Shown here: positions 44,707 to 55,786 of the stretch, piece by piece
How the letters are laid out: every line of letters begins with the position of its first letter
Position numbering within the stretch: position 1 is the stretch's first letter
Source: Tragulus kanchil
Taxonomy: Eukaryota; Chordata; Mammalia; Artiodactyla; Tragulidae
NCBI GenBank assembly: GCA_022376925.1
Contig: JAIOJX010000025.1
Span: forward strand, 182,961,801 to 183,025,800
Length of the DNA: 64,000 bases
Direction of reading: 5' to 3'
Position numbers and translations under genes: made by a program
Notes under the pieces: model-generated
Told to the model about the DNA's origin: nothing
Database searches by the model: none
What the model saw: only the letters and a program-made list of their open reading frames with translations

Positions 44707-45171
44707 ACTTGCCGCTCAAACCCTCCTAAGCAATACAACTGACACATTAAAACACCTTTACCTGGGGTGGAGGTTGCTACCATGTCATTCTCTAAAAGTG
44801 TACACAGATTTTTATTCTTAGGTACATTTTCAGAGCATTTCCGTGATGGTTCAGTGGTAAAGAACCACCTGCCAATGAAGTAGATGCAGAAGATGTGGGT
44901 TCGACTCCTGGGTCAGGAAGATCCTCTGGAGAAGGAAATGGAAATCTGCTCCAGTGTTCTTGCCTGGGCAATCCCATGAACAGAGGAGCCTGGTGGGCTA
45001 CAGTCCATGGGGTCACAAGAGTCAGACACGACTTTAGAGACTTGCAGCCCAAGTCCTCCTAAGTGATACAACTGACAGTCTAAACCACCTTTATCGCGTG
45101 GTGGGGGTGGGCGGGCCATGCAATACCTTAGAAATAGACACAGGAATTTGTTGCTATGTACATTTTCAGAA
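44707..45171. repeat. Diverged direct repeat flanking a SINE
   Basis: 44707-44834 resembles 45040-45171: both start 'acttgc', share 'cctcctaag', 'atacaactgaca' and 'acacctttac/ccacctttat', and end 'tacattttcaga'. The copies differ at many sites, unlike the assembly-type blocks. The Bov-tA SINE fills the space between them almost exactly. This looks like a real, old local duplication. Confidence 0.7.
44836..45039 (+). mobile_element. Bov-tA-type SINE
   Basis: 'gatggttcagtggtaaagaa' head, 'gggttcgactcctgggtcag', 'cagtgttcttgcctgggcaa', 'gagtcagacacgactttaga' tail. Confidence 0.9.
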
Positions 45172-45705
45172 CTGCCATCAGATTACAAATGGACCTCTGA
45201 TCCTCAGAAGAGTGAAAGCCACTGATGGACCATTGCAAACTTGCTGAGCAACCGTGTGATGAGCATGCGCTTGAATTCACCTGCACCTGTGATCGCCCTG
45301 CAGGCCCCGGGCGAGGAACGTACATGAGGGCGCTGGTGAAGCAGGAAGCGAAAGGCAGTGAGGACGGTGTTGGGACCTGGTGAACTCATGTCCCCTCCAC
45401 ATCCGGGGACAGAATGCTCCCCAGATCCAGACGTGTTCCATGTGCAAGGCAGAAACATGGACTGTTGTGCAAAATTCTTTAATTACTTAAAATATGGTTT
45501 GAACAAAGAAATGGTCATAGTGGTTAAACGTAAATCCGTGGGCTCTCACATTTCAACTACTGGTGTAAATATGTTTAGAAGAACTTTGGAGCTAGGTAAT
45601 GATAACTCCTTAAATAAAAGTTACAGAATGTAGCCTTATTCATGAATCATTGTAGAATCACCTCATCTTAATCTTCTTGTGTCTCAGCGTTCAGCACAGT
45701 GTTTG
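45172..45705. other. Unassigned single-copy DNA
   Basis: No supported feature. Confidence 0.45.
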
Positions 45706-45708
45706 ATT

Positions 45709-45710
<2 letters not shown>

Positions 45711-45741
<31 letters not shown>
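45711..45741. repeat. (GT)n microsatellite next to a SINE tail
   Basis: About 15 GT units, directly adjoining the tail end of the inverted SINE at 45743. Confidence 0.92.
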
Positions 45742-45742
<1 letters not shown>

Positions 45743-45744
<2 letters not shown>

Positions 45745-45942
45745 TAAGTTGATTCTATCACGTCCGACTCTTTGAGCCCCTGTGGACTGTAGCCCCCCAG
45801 GACCCCCTGTACTATAGCATTCTCCAGACAAGACGACTGAAGTGGGCTGCCATTTCCTCCTCCAGGGGATCTTCCAGACCCTGACCCACATCTCTTACGT
45901 TAGCAGGTGGATTATTTACTACCGAATCACCAAGGGAGTCAC
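45743..45942 (-). mobile_element. Bov-tA-type SINE
   Basis: 'atcacgtccgactctttgag', 'gtagccccccaggaccccct', 'gactgaagtgggctgccatt', 'ccaggggatcttccagaccc', head 'ccgaatcaccaagggagtc'. Confidence 0.87.
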
Positions 45943-46003
45943 AGAGTACATGCTCAGAAAGACTTTTATCTTATTTTTGACTTAGAGGGTAATTGCTTTA
46001 TAA

Positions 46004-46192
46004 AGTGAAAGTGTTGGTCACTTGGTCGTGTCTGACTCTCGAGACCCCATGGACCGTATCTGGCCAGCCTTCTCTGTCCGTGGAATTTTTCAGCCAAAGT
46101 TACTGAAGTGGGTTGCCATTCCCTTCTCCAGGGGATCTTCCCTACAGTCGATGGCGTTGCAAGAGGTTGGACACAACTGAGCAACTAACACA
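46004..46192. mobile_element. Chimeric Bov-tA SINE: inverted body with a plus-strand tail
   Basis: 46004-46142 reads as a minus-strand SINE ('gtcgtgtctgactctcgaga', 'ttgccattcccttctccagg'). At about 46143 it switches to a plus-strand SINE tail ('ctacagtcgatggcgttgca', 'ttggacacaactgagcaact'). Both ends therefore carry the same tail module in opposite orientation, forming an imperfect inverted repeat, and the tRNA-like head is missing. Confidence 0.82.
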
Positions 46193-46765
46193 CATTTTTT
46201 TGTTTGTTTGCTAAGATACTTGGTTCTTGATGACATCTCCGAGTCATTGAATGTACGGCTGCCCAGATCTTTGGCTGTCCATGCTCCTCTGTGTCTATTT
46301 CCTTCTTACTTAAAACAATTGAGTTTGGTCCACAGCTATGTACAGCTAAACCCCTCCTGAGTGAGGCAACTCTTACATCGCAGAGATTGCATCTGGGGGA
46401 ATCCTTACCTGGGTGATTTACTAGAAGTAAGGAATGCCTGTGGAGCGGGTGAAAAGCTAGACAATTTTACAACAAAGTTAGTAAGTGTTAAAGTGTCCAA
46501 TGGCATTATTTCTGACACCATCTCTCCACTACCACAGGAGTGGGCAAAGGTTCACATAAAGTTCTGAACAGTAAATGCTTTAGGTTTATAAGCCTTAGGT
46601 TTCTGCCATAATGACTCAACTCTTCTATCATAGTGACAGCAGCCACGACATTATGTAAACAAATGGATGTGCTATAATCCCTACATATGTCAAAGATGAA
46701 TTAAGAATTCCATTTCCAAGCCTCCTTGTTTTCTTTGGAGAAACAATATGTATATATATTCCATT
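46193..46765. other. Unassigned single-copy DNA
   Basis: No supported gene or element. 46335-46375 has a faint resemblance to the 44707/45040 repeat. Confidence 0.4.
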
Positions 46766-46767
46766 AG

Positions 46768-46925
46768 ACTGGAAGTTAAGAACCTTAGCTTCCTGTCCTA
46801 GAATTCTGACAACCTGCCTTGTGACCTTGGACAAATCTTTTTGCCTCTCAAGACCTCAGTTTCTTTACCTGCTAATTTATCTGCAAATGCTGACCTCAGA
46901 GGTCCTTTCCAATGTTCAATTCCTG
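46768..46925 (+). mobile_element. MIR SINE
   Basis: 'ccttgtgaccttggacaaat' followed by 'caagacctcagtttctttac' is the conserved MIR core and 3' part. Confidence 0.72.
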
Positions 46926-47089
46926 CTTGTTTCTCTTCTTCACGGCAGAGTACTCTGTAATGGTTTTTCATGGAGAGCAGAGACTACCTGGGCTTCGTTC
47001 ACAATTTTATTCCCTAAACGAGCGATAGTGGCGTAGAGCTCAGGAGGATTTTGCTATCATTTCCATGACGTTCCTACAGAATAATAATG

Positions 47090-47215
47090 AAGTGGGTTCT
47101 AGAACTGATGTCAGAATTGGCTCTTTCCTCTTTATATCTTGGAGAACTACTCTGAGCCTCAGTTTCCTTATCTCCAAATTAATAAAACAATTTTCACTTC
47201 ATAGAGCTGTAATAT
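47090..47215 (+). mobile_element. MIR-like SINE (copy a)
   Basis: 'ggttctagaactgatgtcag' and 'ctgagcctcagtttccttat', with the rest decayed. Confidence 0.6.
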
Positions 47216-47264
47216 TGAGTAGGCTTGATCATGAATGTAAACTCATATACAAATATGAGTGATG

Positions 47265-47828
47265 ATTATAGTAATATTGATTATTGTAAAGTTCTTGGCA
47301 TCAACAGTGAGTTCTAAGATTAATTTTATCTCATATCTATTAATAATAAGCATTGTGAATTATTACCAGGGAGTAATGATAACAGTTTCCCTAAATAAAA
47401 AAAACATGATTACTGCTTCAGGCAAAATGTGAACATTTCAGTCTATAAGTAAAGTATTCCTTTTGATTCTCATAAAATATTAACAAGAACCACTAACATT
47501 ATTTTTAATTCAGAACAATTGAAAGACAATGAAAAATTCAAGGCTAGGTTCTGGAAAATTAAAGAGAAAGAAAAATCAGTTATGTTAGAATTAGAGAAGT
47601 AACAGTAGAAAATTAAACATTAGGAAAGACTGAGTATATTTTAAAAGCCATTGGCAATAATTCAACCAATGAATGATGATGTTGGCGATAGGTCACATCA
47701 CCCTCCATAGGATACCCTGCCAATGCTTCAGATATAAAAATATCTGCTAGAAGGATCTAAAAAAAGGATTCGTGTATATTATTAACAAATAAAAACTAAT
47801 GAATCTAAAACATCTTTTAGGTAAGAAT
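47265..47828. other. Unassigned AT-rich DNA in block 14
   Basis: No supported feature. Repeated at 48340-48903. Confidence 0.45.
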
Positions 47829-47886
47829 GTGTGTGCAGTGTTCAGTTGCTTGGTTGTGTCTGACTCTTCGCAACCCTATGGACTGA
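47829..47886 (-). mobile_element. Bov-tA SINE tail fragment (copy a)
   Basis: Only the 3' module remains: 'ttcagttgcttggttgtgtc' and 'gcaaccctatggactg'. Confidence 0.8.
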
Positions 47887-48164
47887 GAACCTCACAAAAT
47901 ACAGGGAAGGGTGTCACTAGATGGTAAAAGACAAGCTTTTGAGCACAGGTGTAAAAATGTAGGCTGTATCACAAAGATATTCACTTAATCCAAAGGAGAG
48001 GGGAAATGTAACTTGATTTATTAAGACAATTTTCCCATCAGGATGTCCTTATTGCAAAAGAAAAAGCAGTTATAAATTACAACACCCCCTAAACGAGCGA
48101 TAGTGGCGTAGAGCTCAGGAGGATTTTGCTATCATTTCCATGACGTTCCTACAGAATAATAATG

Positions 48165-48290
48165 AAGTGGGTTCTAGAACTGATGTCAGAATTGGCTCTT
48201 TCCTCTTTATATCTTGGAGAACTACTCTGAGCCTCAGTTTCCTTATCTCCAAATTAATAAAACAATTTTCACTTCATAGAGCTGTAATAT
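48165..48290 (+). mobile_element. MIR-like SINE (copy b)
   Basis: Block 14 copy of 47090-47215. Confidence 0.6.
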
Positions 48291-48903
48291 TGAGTAGGCT
48301 TGATCATGAATGTAAACTCATATACAAATATGAGTGATGATTATAGTAATATTGATTATTGTAAAGTTCTTGGCATCAACAGTGAGTTCTAAGATTAATT
48401 TTATCTCATATCTATTAATAATAAGCATTGTGAATTATTACCAGGGAGTAATGATAACAGTTTCCCTAAATAAAAAAAACATGATTACTGCTTCAGGCAA
48501 AATGTGAACATTTCAGTCTATAAGTAAAGTATTCCTTTTGATTCTCATAAAATATTAACAAGAACCACTAACATTATTTTTAATTCAGAACAATTGAAAG
48601 ACAATGAAAAATTCAAGGCTAGGTTCTGGAAAATTAAAGAGAAAGAAAAATCAGTTATGTTAGAATTAGAGAAGTAACAGTAGAAAATTAAACATTAGGA
48701 AAGACTGAGTATATTTTAAAAGCCATTGGCAATAATTCAACCAATGAATGATGATGTTGGCGATAGGTCACATCACCCTCCATAGGATACCCTGCCAATG
48801 CTTCAGATATAAAAATATCTGCTAGAAGGATCTAAAAAAAGGATTCGTGTATATTATTAACAAATAAAAACTAATGAATCTAAAACATCTTTTAGGTAAG
48901 AAT

Positions 48904-48961
48904 GTGTGTGCAGTGTTCAGTTGCTTGGTTGTGTCTGACTCTTCGCAACCCTATGGACTGA
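48904..48961 (-). mobile_element. Bov-tA SINE tail fragment (copy b)
   Basis: Block 14 copy of 47829-47886. Confidence 0.8.
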
Positions 48962-49167
48962 GAACCTCACAAAATACAGGGAAGGGTGTCACTAGATGGT
49001 AAAAGACAAGCTTTTGAGCACAGGTGTAAAAATGTAGGCTGTATCACAAAGATATTCACTTAATCCAAAGGAGAGGGGAAATGTAACTTGATTTATTAAG
49101 ACAATTTTCCCATCAGGATGTCCTTATTGCAAAGAAGCAGTTATATACACACATTTAATTTGCATTG

Positions 49168-49373
49168 GACTTTTCTGGTACCTTAGATGGTAAAGGATCT
49201 GCCTGGACTGTAAAGACCTGGACTCGGTCCCTGGGTCAGAGAATGGCTGAGAAGAAAAGAAGAGAATGGTGACTCGTTCCCGTATTCTTGCCTGGAGAAG
49301 TCCGTGCAGAGGGAATCTGGTGGGCTACAGTCCCTGCGGTCACAAAGAGTCGGACACAACTGAGTGAGTAACA
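49168..49373 (+). mobile_element. Bov-tA-type SINE, diverged
   Basis: 'ggacttttctggtaccttag' head, 'cggtccctgggtcagagaat', an A/G-rich expansion 'gagaagaaaagaagagaatg', then 'ccgtattcttgcctggagaa' and 'gagtcggacacaactgagtg'. Confidence 0.85.
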
Positions 49374-49725
49374 CACTTTCTCTATTTTTCATTTACATGT
49401 GATTTCCGAACGGAGGGTGCCTCAAGATTGACCGTATCCAGATTAATGGACGAGGTTATCTCTGAAAGGCCCATAAGATGAAATTTCTTACATTGAATCT
49501 CATTTTCAGCATTCTCCATTACGTAACCGGCGACTCATTTTAATTAAAGGCCAATAATTCATTCAACAAATACGTATTTATCTCCCACAGCTTGCTGGGA
49601 ACAGCCCTAGACATGCGGATACAACAGTGAATAAGATTGGGGACCATTTAGTTTCCCATAACATCTTGTATCATTTATTCACTCATTGGCCAATTCACAT
49701 TGGATGCCTAGTCTTTCGCAGGCTC
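49374..49725. other. Unassigned single-copy DNA
   Basis: No supported feature. Confidence 0.45.
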
Positions 49726-49739
49726 AGAAGTTCAAAGAA

Positions 49740-50078
49740 GGGCTTCCCCTGGTGGTCCAGTGGGTAAGGACACCGCCTTGCAGTGTAAGGGCCGCCGGTT
49801 CAAGCCCTGGCCTGGGAAGATCCCATGTGCCGCGGAGCGGCTGGACTGATGTGTCCAATTGACGAGCCAGAGCTCTGGAGCGCTTGCGCCCAGAGCCGGC
49901 GCTCTGCAATGACAGACGCCACCGCGATGGGAGGCCCACACGGGCCAAAGAACAATGACAGATGAACATAGAGAAACGAAAGACCAATAGAAGTGGCCCG
50001 CCCGCTCCCCTCCCTCCCCAACCCGACCCCCGCCCAAACTAAATAAATAAATAAAATCTTTAGGAAAAAAAAAAAAGA
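49740..50078 (+). mobile_element. CHR-type SINE with perfect 14-bp target duplication
   Basis: Same subfamily as 28553: 'ggcttcccctggtggtccag', 'gcggagcggctggactgatg', 'gccaccgcgatgggaggccc', 'aaataaataaataaaatctt' and poly-A. Flanked by 'agaagttcaaagaa' at 49726-49739 and 50079-50092. Intact ends suggest a relatively young insertion. Confidence 0.92.
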
Positions 50079-50149
50079 AGAAGTTCAAAGAAAAAAGTCA
50101 GCCACAGTCCCAGCCTTCTTGGCACTTAGACTAGTGAGAATAAGCAGCC

Positions 50150-50350
50150 ATCAACCATGTTCACTGCTTATGATGTGCCAGGCACTGCACGAACAGATTG
50201 TTTCTAGAATAATTCTCACCACACTGTGATGTTGATATTATTTGACAGACAGTGGAAACCGAGGCTCAGAAATGGTGAAACAACCTACCCAAGTTCGTAG
50301 CTCATAAGCGACAGACCTGGGGTTTGAACCCAAAGTCTATCCTCTTGCTT
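50150..50350 (-). mobile_element. MIR SINE, inverted
   Basis: Complement of MIR: 'tgatgtgccaggcactgcac', 'ggaaaccgaggctcagaaat', 'acctacccaagttcgtagct', 'acctggggtttgaacccaaa'. Confidence 0.72.
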
Positions 50351-50591
50351 ACTCTTCAGTCCTGCTTCCTGTTGCTGGAACTACTTCTGAGAAAGAACAA
50401 GAAGGAAGAATCCTGGTGGCTGAGGTGATCGCTGCCTAAGACGCGGTGCACAGGGGAAGAAATGAGAGGGAAGGCAGAGTTTGTCTCCGGGGTCTAACTT
50501 TATTGAACATCTGTGAGCTTCAAAGTGATTTACATACAGGATCTCATTTAATTCTTTCAATATCCTTGTAAATTGGGTAATCTCATCCCTG

Positions 50592-50786
50592 TGGGGCTCA
50601 GACAGTGAAGAATCCGCCACCTACAATACTAGAGACCCAGGTTCAATCTCTAGGTCAGAAAGATCCCCCGGAGAAGGGAATGGCAACCCACTCCAGTACT
50701 CTTGCCTGGAGAGTTCCATGGACAGAGCAGCTGGGGAGGCGACAGTCCACAGGGTCACAAAGAGTCTTACACGAGTGAGCACGCAT
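50592..50786 (+). mobile_element. Bov-tA-type SINE
   Basis: 'ggggctcagacagtgaagaa', 'tcaatctctaggtcagaaag', 'aacccactccagtactcttg', 'ggtcacaaagagtcttacac'. Confidence 0.88.
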
Positions 50787-51604
50787 GCACAGAGCTATGT
50801 GTTAGCCAGGGCTCACGTGAGATAGTGGCAGAGGGTCTGAGAAACTGGACCTGTCAGGGAGAGTGTCTCCTCCAGCTTCTCACCAGGTCTGGAACCTCCT
50901 TCGACAGCATCAGAATGCCGACATGTCCCAACAGCAAGAATTTATATCCTCTTTTAATTAATTAAATTTACTTAATCCTCAAGGCAATGCTAGAAGTAGG
51001 TCTGGCAGGGTTCATGATCATCTGAGTAAAATTACGTCAGTTTTTACAGAATCACACAGGTAGCAAGCGTGAGAAGGAGGAAGGAAGGCCTGTGGCTCTG
51101 GCCAGCGCACGCTGGACTCAGCATAGCAGCCAGTGAGTCTAGGAACCAAGTGCAAATGCACATGGGGAGAGTCATTACAGACAGGTAAGAGCGATTCCTG
51201 TCAAAGCAGGAGTGAGGGAAACACTAGAGACCGAGTCCAAAGAAGAGGAGGGAAATGAAGGGGTGGAGGGAGGGATGCTGGAGAGCCCACAGACAGACAT
51301 TTCTGATGTCTAACCTTGGCTGAAACAAGTATGGACAGTCACTTGGATCAGGACTGGTGCCCCTTGTGTGTGCACACCAGACATCATTCATCGATAGGTA
51401 ATTCATCGCCTGTGCTGGGATCACAGCACTGTCCTCGGCCTGGTGCTCCAGGCAACAGCTGCATCGAAATGTGGTCCTGTGAAATCACACCCAGATGCCA
51501 TCCCCACACTGAAGAGGCAAAAGCTAAAACCTGTAGGCTCTTGAACAAGAAGCATAAAGAGAGAAATCTTGGATAACCGTGTATATCCTGAGGGTATTTG
51601 CGCA

Positions 51605-51745
51605 TTTTACTAAAATATCTGAGCTTTAGTTTCCTCATTTACAAAATGAGGAAAATAGTACTTACTTCACATGGCTGCTGAAGGATTTAAAACCATGATC
51701 CCTACCCAGCATTTAGTGGATGCTGTTTTTTACCGTTACTATCAG
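51605..51745 (+). mobile_element. MIR SINE 3' part (copy a)
   Basis: 'ctgagctttagtttcctcat', 'tacaaaatgaggaaaatagt' and 'cccagcatttagtggatgct' match the MIR 3' half. Confidence 0.7.
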
Positions 51746-51914
51746 TGCTAGATGAGGGATGACTTTTGCCTCCTCACAAAATCCATTAAGTACTAATGTA
51801 AGGAAAAGACAGAAGCCAGTCTCTAATTTGATTTTCCCAACATCAAATCAAATGGATTGATTGATTCATTCAGTCATCCAAAAGTTATTGAGTACCTACA
51901 ATGTCACTCTAGAG

Positions 51915-52100
51915 CTCATTGGAAAGGTCCCTGATGCTGGGGAAAGAGAAGGTGGCAGAGGATGAGATGGTTGGATGGCGTCGCTGATTCAATGAACACA
52001 TTTGGAGGACATGGGAGTGGAGGACAGGGAAGCCTGGCGTGCTGCAGTCCACGGGGTCGCAGAGACTCAGACCCGACTTAGCAACTCAGCAACCGCGGCT
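51915..52100 (+). mobile_element. BovB 3' tail (copy a)
   Basis: 'ctcattggaaaggtccctga', 'gcagaggatgagatggttgg', 'gcgtgctgcagtccacgggg', 'gacccgacttagcaactcag'. Confidence 0.86.
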
Positions 52101-52735
52101 GCAATGTCACAGCCCTCCTGGTGGGCGTGAAAGTGCCTGTGGCGTTCGACAGTGGGGTTTGTTTGATGTCTTTCCTACAGTCAGCCTCTTTGTAACAGAG
52201 GACTGATGGAAATTTCTGGACTCTCTGTGGTCTGTGACTTGGACCCAAGGCTGAAGATGAAGAGGTACAGATGACTCCCTGTTCTGGACCCAAGTGCAAA
52301 TGCACATGGGGAGAGTCATTACAGACAGGTAGGCGATTCCTGTCAAAGCAGGAGTGAGGGAAACACTGGGGTCCAAAGAAGAGGAGGAAATGAAGGGTGG
52401 AGGGAGGGATGCTGGAGAGCCCACAGACAGACATTTCTGATGTCTAACCTTGGCTGAAACAAGTATGGACAGTCACTTGGATCAGGACTGGTGCCCTTGT
52501 GTGCACACCAGACATCATTCATCGATAGGTAATTCATCGCCTGTGCTGGGATCACAGCACTGTCCTGGGCCTGGTGCTCCAGGCAACAGCTGCATCGAAA
52601 TGTGGTCCTGTGAAATCACACCCAGATGCCATCCCCACACTGAAGAGGCAAAAGCTAAAACCTGTAGGCTCTTGAACAAGAAGCATAAAGAGAGAAATCT
52701 TGGATAACCGTGTATATCCTGAGGGTATTTGCGCA

Positions 52736-52876
52736 TTTTACTAAAATATCTGAGCTTTAGTTTCCTCATTTACAAAATGAGGAAAATAGTACTTACTTCA
52801 CATGGCTGCTGAAGGATTTAAAACCATGATCCCTACCCAGCATTTAGTGGATGCTGTTTTTTACCGTTACTATCAG
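52736..52876 (+). mobile_element. MIR SINE 3' part (copy b)
   Basis: Block 15 copy of 51605-51745. Confidence 0.7.
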
Positions 52877-53045
52877 TGCTAGATGAGGGATGACTTTTGC
52901 CTCCTCACAAAATCCATTAAGTACTAATGTAAGGAAAAGACAGAAGCCAGTCTCTAATTTGATTTTCCCAACATCAAATCAAATGGATTGATTGATTCAT
53001 TCAGTCATCCAAAAGTTATTGAGTACCTACAATGTCACTCTAGAG

Positions 53046-53232
53046 CTCATTGGAAAGGTCCCTGATGCTGGGGAAAGAGAAGGTGGCAGAGGATGAGATG
53101 GTTGGATGGCGTCGCTGATTCAATGAACACATTTGGAGGACATGGGAGTGGAGGACAGGGAAGCCTGGCGTGCTGCAGTCCACGGGGTCGCAGAGACTCA
53201 GACCCGACTTAGCAACTCAGCAACCGCGGCTG
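53046..53232 (+). mobile_element. BovB 3' tail (copy b)
   Basis: Block 15 copy of 51915-52100. Block 16 begins inside it at 53148. Confidence 0.86.
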
Positions 53233-55471
53233 CAATGTCACAGCCCTCCTGGTGGGCGTAGAAAGTGCCTGTGGCGTTCGACAGTGGGGTTTGTTTGATG
53301 TCTTTCCTACAGTCAGCCTCTTGGGGGATGTGACTCTGTAACAGAGGACTGATGGAAATTTCTGGACTCTCTGTGGTCTGTGACTTGGACCCAAGGCTGA
53401 AGATGAAGAGGTACAGATGACTCCCTGTTCTAAAGAGAGCTGTCAGCCGTAGATGGGCTTGGTGGCTCCTGCCAGGGATGAGTAGATGTGGGCAAAACTG
53501 GCCTTAGCCCTCCCGGGCATCTTCGTCTCCTCACTCACGTCCAGGGCTGCTGGTCTTAAAGGAAGAATAGGGACACTTCCCTTTTTGAGAATCCCAGCCA
53601 GGGGAGGCTCCGAGAAAGCCACCCGGTGGGGTCAGAGGTCTGGGCTAAGGGCAGATTGCCACCTTGCTCCCCGGCTGGTAGCTTGCTGAGGGCAGCCGAG
53701 CCCTGGTGCCGCCGTCAGAGTGGACTGGATAGTCGCGGCATGACATATCTCAGGAGGCGCACAGGATCAAAAATCCCGCTAACTGCTTTTTTGCTTCTGC
53801 AGTCCTGAATGTTGGGGGCTTGCCAGACTTCCATGCCAGGAGGACAAGTATCTGAGAAAATAAAAAGGAGAGGAACCCTGTCCCCAGGTCCTTAGAGGGC
53901 AATGCGGAAGATGCAGAAGCAGAGACGATAGCCCTTCACGCTGCAAGTCAGGGAAACAGAAGTGAGAGAATGAGCCAGGTCAGAGGGGCTCACTAGGTGG
54001 TCACTGAGGGAACCTTCACTCAGAAAGATGGCTGGGCATCTAAACACCGCTTTCTTCAAAAGTACCCCTCCTCCTCCCTTTCCACTGACCTGGGGAAGGC
54101 AAGACAAGGAAGGAGAGGGGGCTAAGTTTCAGGGCTGATCATGGAGTAGACCGTGCCTCAAACTCGTATCCTCGTCCCTTAGCCTGAGCTGGGTGGTTGT
54201 GAGGAGGGTGTAGAGAGGAGCTGGGACTCAAGTAGTATTCTAAGTCTGAAGTTTTAAACTGGTTTGGAATTTTAATAATGAATAGGTCTAGTATGTAAAA
54301 TGGCAGGTGAATGGTTGGATGTCTTTCCTTACGGGGTGGAGGACAGGAAGCCTGGCGTGCTGCAGTCCAGGGGTGCAGAGACTCAGACCCGACTTAGCAA
54401 CTCAGCAACGCTGCAATGTCACAGCCCTCCTGGTGGGCGTAGAAAGTGCCTGTGGCGTTCGACAGTGGGGTTTGTTTGATGTCTTTCCTACAGTCAGCCT
54501 CTTGGGGGATGTGACTCTGTAACAGAGGACTGATGGAAATTTCTGGACTCTCTGTGGTCTGTGACTTGGACCCAAGGCTGAAGATGAAGAGGTACAGATG
54601 ACTCCCTGTTCTAAAGAGAGCTGTCAGCCGTAGATGGGCTTGGTGGCTCCTGCCAGGATGAGTAGATGTGGGCAAAACTGGCCTTAGCCCTCCCGGGCAT
54701 CTTCGTCTCCTCACTCACGTCCAGGGCTGCTGGTCTTAAAGGAAGAATAGGGACACTTCCCTTTTTGAGAATCCCAGCCAGGGGAGGCTCCGAGAAAGCC
54801 ACCCGGTGGGGTCAGAGGTCTGGGCTAAGGGCAGATTGCCACCTTGCTCCCCGGCTGGTAGCTTGCTGAGGGCAGCCGAGCCCTGGTGCCGCCGTCAGAG
54901 TGGACTGGATAGTCGCGGCATGACATATCTCAGGAGGCGCACAGGATCAAAAATCCCGCTAACTGCTTTTTTGCTTCTGCAGTCCTGAATGTTGGGGGCT
55001 TGCCAGACTTCCATGCCAGGAGGACAAGTATCTGAGAAAATAAAAAGGAGAGGAACCCTGTCCCCAGGTCCTTAGAGGGCAATGCGGAAGATGCAGAAGC
55101 AGAGACGATAGCCCTTCACGCTGCAAGTCAGGGAAACAGAAGTGAGAGAATGAGCCAGGTCAGAGGGGCTCACTAGGTGGTCACTGAGGGAACCTTCACT
55201 CAGAAAGATGGCTGGGCATCTAAACACCGCTTTCTTCAAAAGTACCCCTCCTCCTCCCTTTCCACTGACCTGGGGAAGGCAAGACAAGGAAGGAGAGGGG
55301 GCTAAGTTTCAGGGCTGATCATGGAGTAGACCGTGCCTCAAACTCGTATCCTCGTCCCTTAGCCTGAGCTGGGTGGTTGTGAGGAGGGTGTAGAGAGGAG
55401 CTGGGACTCAAGTAGTATTCTAAGTCTGAAGTTTTAAACTGGTTTGGAATTTTAATAATGAATAGGTCTAG
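53148..55471. repeat. Near-identical tandem block 16 (offset 1188, then 1180)
   Basis: 53148-54291 recurs at 54336-55471. The first 90 bp of copy b carry several deletions ('gacagggaagcc' to 'gacaggaagcc', 'caaccgcggctg' to 'caacgctg'). The 44-bp joint 54292-54335 matches neither copy in full. Confidence 0.92.
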
Positions 55472-55578
55472 AAAATTATGAATTCTGTCCAAGATGTCCC
55501 TAAAAGATTCCAAAGGACCATCTAATCCGTGTAACTGGAGACAAAGACTATAGAAAAGTAGTTGTTTCAAGCTTCCAT
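53233..55578. other. Unassigned DNA in block 16
   Basis: Apart from the BovB stub at 54336 I recognise no element. The frames of 60-85 codons here recur in both copies because the sequence does, which is not evidence of conservation. Confidence 0.4.
54336..54415 (+). mobile_element. BovB tail stub (third copy)
   Basis: Partial copy of the 51915/53046 tail with deletions, at the edge of block 16 copy b. Confidence 0.8.
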
Positions 55579-55581
55579 GCT

Positions 55582-55786
55582 TCTATGCGTGCTAAGCCGC
55601 TTCAGTTGTATTCGACTCTTTGAGACCCTCTGGGCTGTAGCCCGCCAGGGTCCCCTGTCCATGGGATTCTCCAGGCAAGAACACTGGAGTGGATTGCCAT
55701 GCCCTCCTCCAGGGGATCTTCCCCACCCAGGGATCGAACCCCGGGCTCCTGCATTGCCCGCAGATTGTTTACCATCTGAGCCGCCT
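55582..55786 (-). mobile_element. Bov-tA-type SINE
   Basis: 'gcgtgctaagccgcttcagt' tail, 'gattctccaggcaagaacac', 'cacccagggatcgaaccccg', head 'ccatctgagccgcc'. Low divergence. Confidence 0.92.

Larger units (their letters stand above)
47012..49133. repeat. Near-identical tandem block 14 (offset 1075)
   Basis: 47012-48076 recurs at 48087-49133. Differences cluster at the end of copy a ('attgcaaaagaaaaagcag' against 'attgcaaagaagcag'). The joint 48077-48086 is AT-rich filler. Confidence 0.92.
51144..53430. repeat. Near-identical tandem block 15 (offset 1144, then 1131)
   Basis: 51144-52285 recurs at 52287-53430. Copy b loses about 13 bp within its first 220 bp, mostly in short runs ('gaggagggaaatg' to 'gaggaggaaatg', 'gtgccccttg' to 'gtgcccttg'). 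Copy a lacks about 14 bp near its end (52190) that copy b has. The middle matches apart from single bases. Confidence 0.92.

Noticed and set aside
53486..55290. Frames repeated in both copies, read as conserved coding sequence
   Set aside because: Conservation between the copies is a trivial result of the near-identical block and says nothing about selection.
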